Source of the DNA: Geodermatophilus dictyosporus
GTDB taxonomy: Bacteria > Actinomycetota > Actinomycetes > Mycobacteriales > Geodermatophilaceae
Length of the DNA stretch: 64,000 nucleotides
Assembly: GCF_900115505.1 (NCBI RefSeq)
Contig: NZ_FOWQ01000001.1
Location: forward strand, 124,001-188,000
Direction: 5' to 3'
Program-made: the position numbers and the translations under genes
Notes under the pieces: generated by a model
What the model saw: the letters and a program-made list of their open reading frames with translations, nothing else
Told to the model about the DNA's origin: nothing
Database searches by the model: none
Shown: positions 16,887 through 24,876 of the stretch, piece after piece
How the letters are laid out: each line of letters opens with the position of its first letter
How positions within the stretch are numbered: position 1 is the first letter of the stretch

Positions 16887-18032
16887 ATGCGTGATGCGGT
16901 GATCGTCGAGGCGGTGCGCACGCCGGTGGGCAAGCGCAACGGCGGGCTGTCGGGTGTGCACCCGGTCGACCTGTCGGCGCACGTGCTGACCTCGCTGGTG
17001 CAGCGGGCGGGCGTCGACCCGGCCGAGGTGGACGACGTCATCTGGGGCTGCGTGTCCCAGGTCGGGGAGCAGACCTTCGACATCGCGCGGACCTCGGTGC
17101 TGGCCGCGGGGTGGCCGGAGTCGGTGACCGGCGTGACGGTCGACCGGCAGTGCGGCTCGTCGCAGCAGTCGGTGCACTTCGCCGCCGCCGGGCTGGTCGC
17201 GGGCCACTACGACGTCGTCGTCGCCGGTGGGGTGGAGTCGATGTCGCGGGTGCCGATGGGCACCGCCCGGGCCGGCGCCGACCCGTTCGGCGAGGGCTTC
17301 CGCGCGCGCTACGGCGGCGCGCAGATCAACCAGGGGCTCGGCGCGGAGACGATCGCCGAGCGGTGGGGCCTGTCGCGCCAGCAGTGCGACGAGTTCTCCG
17401 TGGCCTCGCACGAGAAGGCCGCCGCCGCCCGCGCCGAGGGCCGCTTCGACGCCCAGATCGCCCCGGTGACGACCCCCGACGGCACGGTCGTCAGCCAGGA
17501 CGAGGGCATCCGCGAGTCCACCGTGGAGAAGCTCGGCACGCTCAAGACGGTGTTCAAGCCCGAGGACGGCGTCATCACCGCCGGCAACTCCTCGCAGATC
17601 TCCGACGGCTCGGCCGCGCTGCTGATGACGACGTCGGAGAAGGCCGCCGAGCTGGGGCTGAGGCCCGTCGCGCGGGTGCACACCGCGGTGCTGGCCGGCG
17701 CCGACCCGGTGGTCATGCTCACCGCACCGATCCCGGCCACCCACAAGGCGCTGGCGAGGTCGGGCCTGTCGATCGACGAGATCGGCGCCTTCGAGGTCAA
17801 CGAGGCCTTCGCCCCGGTGCCGCTGGCCTGGCTGGCCGACCTCGGCGGCGACGCCAAGGCGCTCAACCCCAACGGCGGCGCGATCGCGCTCGGCCACCCG
17901 CTCGGCGGCTCCGGTGCGCGGATCATGACCACGCTGGTGCACCACATGCGCGACAACGGCATCCGCTACGGCCTGCAGACGATGTGCGAGGGCGGCGGCC
18001 AGGCCAACGCCACCATCCTCGAGCTGCTGTAG
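16887..18032 (+). CDS. Acetyl-CoA C-acyltransferase (thiolase)
   Basis: 381 residues of the degradative thiolase family. The acylated cysteine is in RQCGSSQQSVHFAAAG, the catalytic His in FEVNEAFAPVPLAW and GHPLGGSGARI, and the second active-site Cys in MCEGGGQANATI. It cleaves 3-ketoacyl-CoA to acetyl-CoA plus a shortened acyl-CoA; enzymes of this subtype are often named FadA2/FadA6 in mycobacteria and can act on sterol-derived or branched substrates. It has its own promoter and a strong terminator, so it may be expressed apart from the upstream genes. Confidence 0.92.
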   Translation: MRDAVIVEAVRTPVGKRNGGLSGVHPVDLSAHVLTSLVQRAGVDPAEVDDVIWGCVSQVGEQTFDIARTSVLAAGWPESVTGVTVDRQCGSSQQSVHFAAAGLVAGHYDVVVAGGVESMSRVPMGTARAGADPFGEGFRARYGGAQINQGLGAETIAERWGLSRQQCDEFSVASHEKAAAARAEGRFDAQIAPVTTPDGTVVSQDEGIRESTVEKLGTLKTVFKPEDGVITAGNSSQISDGSAALLMTTSEKAAELGLRPVARVHTAVLAGADPVVMLTAPIPATHKALARSGLSIDEIGAFEVNEAFAPVPLAWLADLGGDAKALNPNGGAIALGHPLGGSGARIMTTLVHHMRDNGIRYGLQTMCEGGGQANATILELL

Positions 18033-18037
18033 TCCGC

Positions 18038-18075
18038 GCGGCCCGGGTCCGCCCCGAGGGGCGGACCCGGGCCGC
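18038..18075 (+). terminator. Strong terminator after the thiolase gene
   Basis: GCGGCCCGGGTCCGCCCC (18038-18055) and its perfect complement (18058-18075) make an 18-bp stem with a minimal GA loop, beginning 5 nt after the thiolase stop. The TACGTT box (18079-18084) for the next gene follows directly. Confidence 0.85.
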
Positions 18076-18092
18076 GGCTACGTTGACCCGTC

Positions 18093-18905
18093 GTGCAGCA
18101 GACAGCCGGCGCCCCGACGGTCACCGACGTCCTCACCCTCGAGGAGGTCGACCGGGACCTCTACCGCAGCCTGCTGGTCTTCGCCGACCCGTTCCCGCTC
18201 TACGGCGGCCAGGTCGCCGCGCAGGCGCTGCTGGCCGCGGGGCGCACCGTCGCGCCCGACCGGCTCCCGCACTCGCTGCACGGCTACTTCCTGCGCGCCG
18301 GCGACGCCGCCCGGCCCACCGTCTTCCGCGTCGAGCGCGACCGTGACGGCGGCTCGTTCTCCGCCCGCCGGGTGGTGGCCGTCCAGGGCGGCGAGGTGGT
18401 GCTGTCGATGTCGGCGTCGTTCCAGGCCCCCACCGCCGGCCCCGACCTCCAGGTGTCCGCGGCGCCGGCGGCCGAGGCGCCGGAGGACTGCCCGCCCTTC
18501 ACGCTGCCTCGGCTGTTCTCCATGGAGAGCCGCCGTCCGGCCCAGCCGTACGCGGGCGCCGCCTGGCCCACCCGCTTCTGGTCCCGGGCCACGGTGCCGC
18601 TGCCCGGCGACCCGCTGCTGCACGCCTGCGTGCTCACCTACCTCTCCGACATCGGCACCGGCCTGTCCGCGCTGCCCGAGGACGAGGCGTCCCCGGGCCC
18701 GACCCTGGACCACGCGCTGTGGTTCCACCGGCCCGCCCGGCTCGACGAGTGGGTGCTGGTGGACCTGGTGCCGGCGACCGTCTCCGCCGGTCGCGGCTGG
18801 TACACCGGCTCGATCACCACCCGGGACGGCGTGCTGGCCGCGAGCCTGACCCAGGAGACGCTGTTCCGCCCGGGCCGCAACCCCTTCCGCCCCGGCCCGG
18901 GGTGA
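18093..18905 (+). CDS. tesB: Acyl-CoA thioesterase II (TesB-like)
   Basis: 270 residues with the double hot-dog fold of TesB. Typical segments are YGGQVAAQALLAAGRTV, LHGYFLRAGD and RVERDRDGGSFSARRVVAVQ in the first domain, and DHALWFHRPARLDEWVLVD in the second with the catalytic Asp/His region. It hydrolyses acyl-CoA to free acid and CoA and can relieve CoA trapping when branched acyl-CoA pools build up. A TACGTT -10 box lies 8 nt before the GTG start, so the transcript is leaderless or nearly so. Confidence 0.9.
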   Translation: MQQTAGAPTVTDVLTLEEVDRDLYRSLLVFADPFPLYGGQVAAQALLAAGRTVAPDRLPHSLHGYFLRAGDAARPTVFRVERDRDGGSFSARRVVAVQGGEVVLSMSASFQAPTAGPDLQVSAAPAAEAPEDCPPFTLPRLFSMESRRPAQPYAGAAWPTRFWSRATVPLPGDPLLHACVLTYLSDIGTGLSALPEDEASPGPTLDHALWFHRPARLDEWVLVDLVPATVSAGRGWYTGSITTRDGVLAASLTQETLFRPGRNPFRPGPG

Positions 18906-18983
18906 GCCGCACGGAGCCCGCCCGTGTGCCGGGCGGGACGATCGGCGAGGATGGGTGGTCACCGAGGGGGGAAGGACGGACCC

Positions 18984-19583
18984 GTGGCCAAGCACCGCGC
19001 ACCTGACAGCGGTCCCACCGACTTCGACGCGGCGACCACCGCGCTCGTCGACGTCACCGGCGACTACACGATCGACGTCGCGCACACCCGGATCGGCATC
19101 CGCGCGCGGCACGCCATGGTGACGACGGTGCGCGGGGCCTTCACCGACTTCTCCGGCGAGGCGCACCTGGACACGGCCGACCCGTCGGCCAGCAGCGTCA
19201 CCATCCGCATCCGGACGGCGAGCATCGACACCGGCCAGGCCGACCGTGACGCGCACCTGCGCTCGCCGGACTTCCTCGACGTCGAGCGCTGGCCCGAGAT
19301 CGTGTTCCGCTCCACCGACGTCGAGCAGGTCGAGGACGACGTCTACGAGGTGGCCGGGGACCTCACCATCCGCGACGTCACCCGGCCGGTGTCGGTGGAG
19401 TTCACGCTCACCGGCTCGGCGAAGGACCCCTTCGGCAACACCCGCGTCGGCTTCGAGGGCGCGCTGGCCATCAAGCGCAGCGACTGGGGGCTGACCTGGA
19501 ACACCCCGCTGGACACCGGCGGGGTGCTGGTCAGCGACCGCATCCAGGTCGAGTTCGACGTCTCGGTGATCCGAAGCGCCTGA
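18984..19583 (+). CDS. YceI-family lipid-binding protein
   Basis: 199 residues with the YceI lipocalin-like barrel: DYTIDVAHTRIGIRARHAMV, RGAFTDFSGEAHLD, RTASIDTGQADRDAHLRSPD, FLDVERWPEIVFRST and ALAIKRSDWGL are all family hallmarks. YceI proteins bind polyisoprenoid or amphiphilic lipids. No signal peptide is visible, so this one is cytoplasmic, as is common in actinobacteria. The GTG start follows GGAAGGA. Confidence 0.9.
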   Translation: MAKHRAPDSGPTDFDAATTALVDVTGDYTIDVAHTRIGIRARHAMVTTVRGAFTDFSGEAHLDTADPSASSVTIRIRTASIDTGQADRDAHLRSPDFLDVERWPEIVFRSTDVEQVEDDVYEVAGDLTIRDVTRPVSVEFTLTGSAKDPFGNTRVGFEGALAIKRSDWGLTWNTPLDTGGVLVSDRIQVEFDVSVIRSA

Positions 19584-19592
19584 GGCGCGGGG

Positions 19593-20141
19593 TCAGTCGG
19601 GCCGGACGACGTCGTAGCGGACGACGGCGAACTCGCCGTTCTGCGCGACCTCCCGGGTCACCAGCTCCACGTGCGCCGGCAGCAGCGGCATCCCGGCGCC
19701 CAGGGTGACCGGCGCGATGGAGACGACGACCTCGTCGAGCAGCCCGGCCCCGGCGAACCGCGCGGCCACCGGCCCGCCGCCGACCACCCACACGTCGAGG
19801 TCGCCGGCCGCGGCCACCATCTCGGCGTGCAGGGCGCGCAGCTCCTCGTCGGTGTCGGCGGCGGTGAACCGGATGTCGGCGCCGTCGTAGGGGGTGAGCT
19901 CCCGGTGGGTGAGCACCCAGGCCGGCTGCGTGTAGCTCCACGCGTCCGGCCCGCCGTGCTCGCGCACCCACTCGTAGGTGGAGGCGCCCATGACCAGCGA
20001 CCCGACGGACTTCTCGAACGCCTGGTAGCCCATCGGCCCCTCGTGGTCGGCCTCCCGCGAGAGCAGCCAGTCCAACGAGTGCTCCCGGCTGGCGATGAAG
20101 CCGTCGAGCGTGGTGGCGGTGTAGTAGACGGTGCGGGTCAT
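19593..20141 (-). CDS. Dihydrofolate-reductase-like / RibD C-terminal domain protein
   Basis: 182 residues of the RibD_C reductase family: VYYTATTLDGFIASREHSLDW at the start, LVMGASTYEWV, VWVVGGGPVAARFAGAGLLD in the nucleotide-binding centre, and VTLGAGMPLLPA near the end. Members reduce pteridine- or flavin-precursor-like substrates with NADPH, but stand-alone versions like this rarely have known substrates. Its ATG overlaps the stop of the AraC-type regulator by 4 nt (ATGA), so both are made together and the regulator may control this enzyme. Confidence 0.86.
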   Translation of the reverse strand: MTRTVYYTATTLDGFIASREHSLDWLLSREADHEGPMGYQAFEKSVGSLVMGASTYEWVREHGGPDAWSYTQPAWVLTHRELTPYDGADIRFTAADTDEELRALHAEMVAAAGDLDVWVVGGGPVAARFAGAGLLDEVVVSIAPVTLGAGMPLLPAHVELVTREVAQNGEFAVVRYDVVRPD

Positions 20142-21061
20142 CGTTCCCTCCGGGAGAGCCACTCGATGGGGTCGCCGGCGTCGGCCGCGACGCCGGCCGC
20201 GCGCAGCCAGTGCCGGGCCAGCAGCCGGCGGTGCGCGGAGAAGGTGAGCACGTGCGCCACGACGCTGCCGAGCACGAAGCTCTCCGGCGGCTCGCACAGC
20301 GCGTCGACCAGCCGGTCGTTCCAGGCGCCGCGGCGGGCGACGTCGCGGACGACGGCCAGCCAGCGCGGGGCGACCGCGTCGTGCCGCTCGAGCAGCGCGA
20401 CCGCGTCGTCGGCGCCGCGCACCGGGTGGTCGGCGCCCTCGACGGAGGCGACCCAGACCTCGAGGCTCCAGACGAGCGTGTCCAGGACGGCGGCCAGCGT
20501 CTCCTCCGGGCCGTCCCAGGGCAGCACGGTCAGCCCGGGGGAGCGGACCCGCCGGTACTCCTCGTCCGGCAGGCCCTTCGCCAGCTCCAGCAGGGCGCGG
20601 GTGTCCTCGACGCCGTGGTGCACCATCAGCGCGGTCACCGCGTCGCCGCCGCGGCGCACCGGCTCGTCGCTGACCCACAGCGACGACGGCGGGTGGAAGT
20701 GCAGCCCGTTCGGCGCGGGCAGCCAGTGCGCGTCGCGCCCCCCGGTCGCCGGGTCGGGGGAGCCGGGTGTGCGGCCGTAGGCACGGGCGAAGGCGCGGCT
20801 GAAGCCCTCCACCGACTCGTAGCCGGCGGCGAAGGCGACCTCGGTGACCGAGGCGCCCTGGCGCAGCTGCCAGGCGGCGCGCTCGAGCACCACCCGGCGG
20901 CGCAGCGCCACCGGGGACTCCCCGGCGCCGCCCGACACCTGCCGGCTGAAGTGGAACGGTGAGGCGTAGGCGTCGCCGGCCATGTCCGACAACGTCCGGT
21001 TGTCCTCGTCGAGGACGGCGTCGAGCAGTTCGCGGAGGCGGTCGCGGCCCGGTGGTGTCAC
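20138..21061 (-). CDS. AraC-family regulator with C-terminal DinB-like domain
   Basis: 307 residues. An N-terminal pair of HTH motifs (about residues 5-100) includes SPFHFSRQVSGGAGESPVAL and TEVAFAAGYESVEGFSRAFA, the AraC signature. The rest (LMVHHGVEDTRALLELAKGL to the end, with HVLTFSAHRRLLARHWLRAA) looks like a DinB/YfiT four-helix domain with spaced His residues. This fusion of AraC DNA-binding with a DinB-like sensor resembles known actinobacterial regulators. It is co-translated with the RibD-like reductase. The GTG start at 21061 is chosen because the family begins close to the first helix. Confidence 0.82.
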   Translation of the reverse strand: MTPPGRDRLRELLDAVLDEDNRTLSDMAGDAYASPFHFSRQVSGGAGESPVALRRRVVLERAAWQLRQGASVTEVAFAAGYESVEGFSRAFARAYGRTPGSPDPATGGRDAHWLPAPNGLHFHPPSSLWVSDEPVRRGGDAVTALMVHHGVEDTRALLELAKGLPDEEYRRVRSPGLTVLPWDGPEETLAAVLDTLVWSLEVWVASVEGADHPVRGADDAVALLERHDAVAPRWLAVVRDVARRGAWNDRLVDALCEPPESFVLGSVVAHVLTFSAHRRLLARHWLRAAGVAADAGDPIEWLSRRER

Positions 21062-21116
21062 GCCGTCGAGTCTGGCGACCCGGGCGGCCCCGGCGCCCGA
21101 CCGTTCTTGCGCTGTG

Positions 21117-21728
21117 TCAGCCGGCCGCCCACGCGCGCTCGACCGACGCCCGGCAGCGGTCGGGCTCGTCGCCGGCCGCGGTGAGCAGCGCGACGGCGGT
21201 GCGCGTGGCCAGCGGCGCCAGGCCGCCGGCCGGCAGCACGCCCTGGACGACGAGCGAGACCAGCCCGTGCCCCGCGGCCCAGTACTGCGTGGCGAGGGCA
21301 CGCGGGTCGGTCGCCGGGGAGAGGCGTCCCTCGTCACGGGCGCGGGCGACGGCGTCGACCAGCCGGTCGAAGGTGGCGTCGGCGGCCAGGGCGTCGGCGA
21401 GGTCGGCCCGGGCGTCGAACATCGCCCGGTACAGCTCCGGCGCGTCCAGGGCGTTGCGCGCGTAGGCGACGCCGAGGGCGACCAGGTCGTGCACCGGGTC
21501 GGCGGTGCGGGGGACGGCGGCCAGCCGCCCGGCGAGGCGGGTGAAGCCCTCCTGCCGGACGGCGCTCCACAGCCCCGGCATACCGCCGAAGTGCGTGTAG
21601 ACGGCCATGGTCGAGGCGCCCGTGCCCTCGACCAGGGCACGCAGCGTCACCGGCTCGCGGTCGGCGAGCATCCGCGCCGCCCGCTCGACGAGCAGCGTGC
21701 GCACGGCCGGGTCGGGTCGTCGGGGCAC
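21117..21728 (-). CDS. TetR/AcrR-family transcriptional regulator
   Basis: 203 residues. The HTH occupies residues about 8-55: LVERAARMLADREPVTLRAL, then VEGTGASTMAVYTHFGGMPG, the typical TetR recognition helix and YxHFG turn. The ligand-binding part is a TetR_C-type helical bundle. It is divergent from the RidA gene, and a clear palindrome (21741-21757) lies in the 58-nt gap, so it most likely represses itself and ridA. Confidence 0.88.
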   Translation of the reverse strand: MPRRPDPAVRTLLVERAARMLADREPVTLRALVEGTGASTMAVYTHFGGMPGLWSAVRQEGFTRLAGRLAAVPRTADPVHDLVALGVAYARNALDAPELYRAMFDARADLADALAADATFDRLVDAVARARDEGRLSPATDPRALATQYWAAGHGLVSLVVQGVLPAGGLAPLATRTAVALLTAAGDEPDRCRASVERAWAAG

Positions 21729-21740
21729 TGGACGAGTATG

Positions 21741-21757
21741 ACATAGCAGCGCTATGT
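21741..21757. promoter_or_regulatory. TetR operator between divergent tetR and ridA genes
   Basis: ACATAGC-AGC-GCTATGT is an inverted repeat with 7-bp arms, unusually AT-rich for this genome. The right arm overlaps TATGTT (21753-21758), a good -10 for the RidA gene, with TGGACG 18 nt upstream as a possible -35. Binding here would block both divergent promoters. Confidence 0.75.
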
Positions 21758-21786
21758 TATGGCCCCGTGATCCACCAGGAGGAACT

Positions 21787-22194
21787 ATGACCGTCGAGCT
21801 GATCGACCCGCCCGGCCTGCCCGTCCCCGGCGTCTACCGGCAGCTGGCCGTCGCCCGCGGCAGCCGCACCGTCTACCTGGCCGGCCAGGTGGCGCGGACC
21901 GCCACGGGGGAGCGGGTCGGCCCCGGCGACCTCGCTGCCCAGGTCGAGCAGGCCTACCTCAACGTGGCCACCGCGCTGGACGCCGTCGGCGGCAGCTTCG
22001 ACGACGTCGCGAAGGTGACCCTCTACGTCGTCGACTGGCACCCGTCGAAGCTCGCGGCGCTCGGGGAGGGCGTGAGCCGCGCGCAGGAGCGGCTCCAGCG
22101 CGACCTGACCCGGCCGGTGACCCTGCTGCCGGTGGCCGCCCTGGCCGAGCCGGACCTGCTCGTCGAGGTCGATGCCACCGCAGTGCTGGACTGA
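21787..22194 (+). CDS. RidA-family protein (enamine/imine deaminase-like)
   Basis: 135 residues of the YjgF/YER057c/RidA family: GVYRQLAVARGSRTVYLAGQ, EQAYLNVATALDAVGGSFDD, VAKVTLYVVDW and LPVAALAEPDLLVEVDATAV are typical. The Arg that binds the substrate carboxylate in true RidA (usually near residue 105 in an R-x-A/C context) is replaced here by a LLPVAAL context, so it may belong to one of the Rid subfamilies with other substrates. The ATG at 21787 has a strong AGGAGGA. Expression is probably controlled by the divergent TetR protein. Confidence 0.86.
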   Translation: MTVELIDPPGLPVPGVYRQLAVARGSRTVYLAGQVARTATGERVGPGDLAAQVEQAYLNVATALDAVGGSFDDVAKVTLYVVDWHPSKLAALGEGVSRAQERLQRDLTRPVTLLPVAALAEPDLLVEVDATAVLD

Positions 22195-22238
22195 GGGGCA
22201 CCGCACGGCGGCGGAGGCCTCCGGGCGCCGGGCGGCGG

Positions 22239-22262
22239 GTGTCGGTCACGCACGACCGGGTA
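22239..22262 (+). promoter_or_regulatory. Possible sigma-B/F-type promoter of the MFS gene
   Basis: GTGT (22239-22242), 15 nt, then GGGTA (22258-22262) is one mismatch from GTTT-N15-17-GGGTA. It overlaps the most upstream GTG of the open frame, which argues that translation really starts later, at 22275 or 22290. Confidence 0.35.
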
Positions 22263-22274
22263 GGGCACCTCGTC

Positions 22275-23834
22275 GTGCCACCCCGCTCCGTGACCGACGC
22301 CCCCCGCACCTCGTCCGGCGGTCCGGAGGAGTACCGCCCCGACCCCAAGCGGTGGAGCGCGCTGTCGGTCACCCTCGTCGTCGGCTTCATGAGCCTGCTC
22401 GACGTGAGCATCGTGTCGGTGGCGCTGCCCTCGCTGCAGCGCGACCTCGGCGCCAGCCCGGCCACCGTGCAGTGGGTGGTCTCCGGGTACGCGCTGACCT
22501 TCGGGCTGATGCTCGTCCCCGCCGGGCGGCTGGGCGACGCGTTCGGCCGGCGCCGGCTGTTCCTCCTCGGGCTGGCCGCCTTCGTCGTCGCCAGCGCCGC
22601 GGCCGGGGCGGCGCCGTCGGCCGGCTGGCTCGTCGCCGCCCGCCTCGTGCAGGGACTGGCCGCCGGGTGCCTGGCGCCGCAGAACTCCGCGTTCATCCAG
22701 CAGCTGTTCCGCGGCGCCGAGCGCGGGCGGGCGTTCGGCCTCTTCGGTGCCACCGTCGGCATCTCCACCGCCGTCGGGCCGGTCGCCGGCGGGGCGATCC
22801 TGGGCCTGGCGTCGGGGCCGGACGGGTGGCGGTGGCTGTTCTACGTCAACGTGCCGATCGGCGTCGTCGCCTTCCTGCTCGCCCTGCGGCTGCTGCCGCG
22901 CGGCGGGTCGGGCGGCCGCGGCCGGATCGACGTCGTCGGCGTGCTGCTGCTCGGCGCCGGGGCGCTGGCGGTGCTGTTCCCGCTGGTGCAGGCGGAGTCC
23001 GGAGGGCTGTCCCGGCTGTGGTGGCTGTTCGTCGTCGGTGCGCTGCTGCTCGCGGTGTTCGCCGCCTGGGAGCGCCGGGTGGTCGCCCACGACGGGCAGC
23101 CGGTTTTCGACCCCCGGCTGGTCACCCGGACCCGCGGCTACGGCATCGGCGCCGCGCTGGGCACGGTGTACTTCGTCGGCTTCAGCGGCATCTGGCTGGT
23201 CTTCGCGCTGTTCTTCCAGACCGGCCTGGGCTACACGCCGCTGGAGTCCGGGCTGGCGGTGACGCCGTTCGCCCTCGGCTCGGCGGGCTCGGCCGTCGTC
23301 GCCGGCCGGCTGGTGGAGCGCCACGGGCGGCGGCTGACGGTGTACGGCCTGGTCGGCGTGATGGTCGGGCTCGCCGCGGCCGCGGTCGTGCTGCTGCTGG
23401 TGCCGCCGTCGGCGGCCGGCTGGGCGATCGCGCCGGCGCTGCTGGTCGGCGGCCTCGGCGGCGGGTTCGTCATCTCGCCCAACATCACGATGACGCTGCG
23501 CGACGTGCCGGTGGCCATGGCCGGCTCGGCCGGTGGCGGGCTGCAGACGGCGCAGCGCTTCGGGGCGGCCGTCGGCACCGCCGCGCTGCCCGGCCTCTTC
23601 TACCTGGTGCTCTCGGCCACCGGCGACGACTACCCGGTGGCCGCGGCGGCGGGCCTGTGCGTGTCCGTCCTGGGCGCCGCCGCCGCGCTGGTCCTCGGGG
23701 TGGTCGACCTGCGCCGCAACCGCGCCGAGGAGCGGGACGGCGCCGACCGCGTCGCGGACGACGGCGGCCCGGTGCCCGACGAGCGGCACGGGCCCGACGG
23801 CGTGCACAGCCACGGCCACGCCTGGCACGGCTGA
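22275..23834 (+). CDS. MFS drug/multidrug efflux transporter (DHA2/EmrB type)
   Basis: About 519 residues with 14 predicted membrane segments. GFMSLLDVSIVSVALPSLQR is the motif of 14-TM DHA2 exporters; GRLGDAFGRRRLFLLGLAAF is the cytoplasmic loop 2-3 motif A; GATVGISTAVGPVAGGAILG is antiporter motif C in TM5. It is probably a proton-driven exporter of amphipathic drugs. The His/Asp-rich tail (ERHGPDGVHSHGHAWHG) could bind metal. Starts at 22239, 22275 and 22290 are possible; I prefer 22275 because the first lies on a promoter-like element. Confidence 0.88.
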   Translation: MPPRSVTDAPRTSSGGPEEYRPDPKRWSALSVTLVVGFMSLLDVSIVSVALPSLQRDLGASPATVQWVVSGYALTFGLMLVPAGRLGDAFGRRRLFLLGLAAFVVASAAAGAAPSAGWLVAARLVQGLAAGCLAPQNSAFIQQLFRGAERGRAFGLFGATVGISTAVGPVAGGAILGLASGPDGWRWLFYVNVPIGVVAFLLALRLLPRGGSGGRGRIDVVGVLLLGAGALAVLFPLVQAESGGLSRLWWLFVVGALLLAVFAAWERRVVAHDGQPVFDPRLVTRTRGYGIGAALGTVYFVGFSGIWLVFALFFQTGLGYTPLESGLAVTPFALGSAGSAVVAGRLVERHGRRLTVYGLVGVMVGLAAAAVVLLLVPPSAAGWAIAPALLVGGLGGGFVISPNITMTLRDVPVAMAGSAGGGLQTAQRFGAAVGTAALPGLFYLVLSATGDDYPVAAAAGLCVSVLGAAAALVLGVVDLRRNRAEERDGADRVADDGGPVPDERHGPDGVHSHGHAWHG

Positions 23835-23858
23835 CCTGCGCCCGCTCCCCGCGCCGCG

Positions 23859-23864
23859 CAGGAT
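23859..23864 (+). promoter_or_regulatory. -10 box of a leaderless mRNA (CAGGAT)
   Basis: CAGGAT lies exactly 6 nt before the ATG at 23871, the spacing at which transcription starts on the start codon itself. No Shine-Dalgarno is present. The same arrangement recurs before several other genes in the window. Confidence 0.5.
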
Positions 23865-23870
23865 CGGGGC

Positions 23871-24731
23871 ATGACGGACCTGACGGTGGCGGTGCTCGGG
23901 ACGGGGACGATGGGCGCCGGGATGGTGTCCTCGCTGCGGCGGGCCGGCCTGCCCGTGCGGGTGTGGAACCGCGACCCGGCCAAGGCGCAGGCGCTCACCG
24001 ACACCGGCGCGGAGGCGTTCGGCTCGCCGGCCGAGGCGGCCGCGGGCGCCGACGTGGTGCTCACCATGCTGATCGACGCCGACGCCGTGCTCGACGTCGT
24101 CCGGCAGGCCGCCCCCGCCGCCGGGACCACGTGGCTGCAGACCTCGACCGTCGGCGTCGAGGGCGCCGACCGCACCGTCGTGGCCGCCCGCGAGCTGGAC
24201 CTCGTGCTCGTCGACTGCCCGGTGCTCGGCACCCGGGAGCCCGCCGCGAGGGGCGCGCTCACCCTGCTGGCCAGCGGGCCGGAGGAGGCCCGCGAGCGGC
24301 TGGCCCCGGTCCTCGACGCGCTGGGCTCGAAGACCGTCTGGCTCGGTGAGGCCGGTGCCGGCAGCCGGCTCAAGCTGGCCTGCAACTCGTGGCTGTTCAT
24401 GCTCACCACCGGCGCCGCGCAGGCGATCGAGCTCGCCCGCGGCCTGGGCGTGGACCCGCAGCGCTTCCTCGACGCGATCGAGGGCGGGCCGGTCGACTCG
24501 CCCTACGCCCACCTCAAGGGCGGCCTGATGCTGTCGGGCGAGTACCCGCCGAGCTTCGCCCTCCCCGGCGCCACCAAGGACGCCCGGCTCATCCGCGACG
24601 CGCTGCGGAGCGCCGGGGTCGCCGACCGGCTCACCGCCGCGGTGCTGGCCACCATGGAGGCCGCCACCGAGCGGGTGGGCGACCCCGGCGCGGTGGACCT
24701 GGCCGCGGTCGTCGAGGGCCTGCGCGGCTGA
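23871..24731 (+). CDS. NAD(P)-dependent beta-hydroxyacid dehydrogenase
   Basis: 286 residues of the 3-hydroxyisobutyrate dehydrogenase/tartronate semialdehyde reductase family. The nucleotide fold starts VAVLGTGTMGAGMVSSLRRA (GxGxxG), VLTMLIDADAV follows, LVDCPVLGTREPAARGALTL is the substrate-binding region, and GAGSRLKLACNSWLF carries the catalytic Lys. The usual DAPVSGG reads DCPVLGT, so the substrate may differ. The ATG is 6 nt behind a CAGGAT box. Confidence 0.88.
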   Translation: MTDLTVAVLGTGTMGAGMVSSLRRAGLPVRVWNRDPAKAQALTDTGAEAFGSPAEAAAGADVVLTMLIDADAVLDVVRQAAPAAGTTWLQTSTVGVEGADRTVVAARELDLVLVDCPVLGTREPAARGALTLLASGPEEARERLAPVLDALGSKTVWLGEAGAGSRLKLACNSWLFMLTTGAAQAIELARGLGVDPQRFLDAIEGGPVDSPYAHLKGGLMLSGEYPPSFALPGATKDARLIRDALRSAGVADRLTAAVLATMEAATERVGDPGAVDLAAVVEGLRG

Positions 24732-24826
24732 GCGGGCGCTCCCGGGAGGACACGGAGAGCGCGGACGCCGTCGCGCAGGGACACTACGAGGAGCCGTCGT
24801 GACCCTCCGGGGGGCCGTGGTGGTCA

Positions 24827-24860
24827 GGTCCCGCCACTCCAGACGCCGGGTGGCGGGACC
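24827..24860. terminator. Inverted repeat between convergent genes
   Basis: GGTCCCGCCAC (24827-24837) and GTGGCGGGACC (24850-24860) form a perfect 11-bp stem with a 12-nt loop between the converging 23871 and 24877 genes, so it probably works as a terminator. The arm GTGGCGGGACC also occurs at 36826-36836, in the repeat element covering the start of the BtuF-like gene, which suggests a dispersed palindrome family. Confidence 0.6.
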
Positions 24861-24876
24861 GCCCCGGCACCGACGC

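Noticed and set aside
22214-22223. GGAGGCCTCC palindrome downstream of ridA
   Set aside because: A short palindrome with no loop; too weak to call a terminator or operator.
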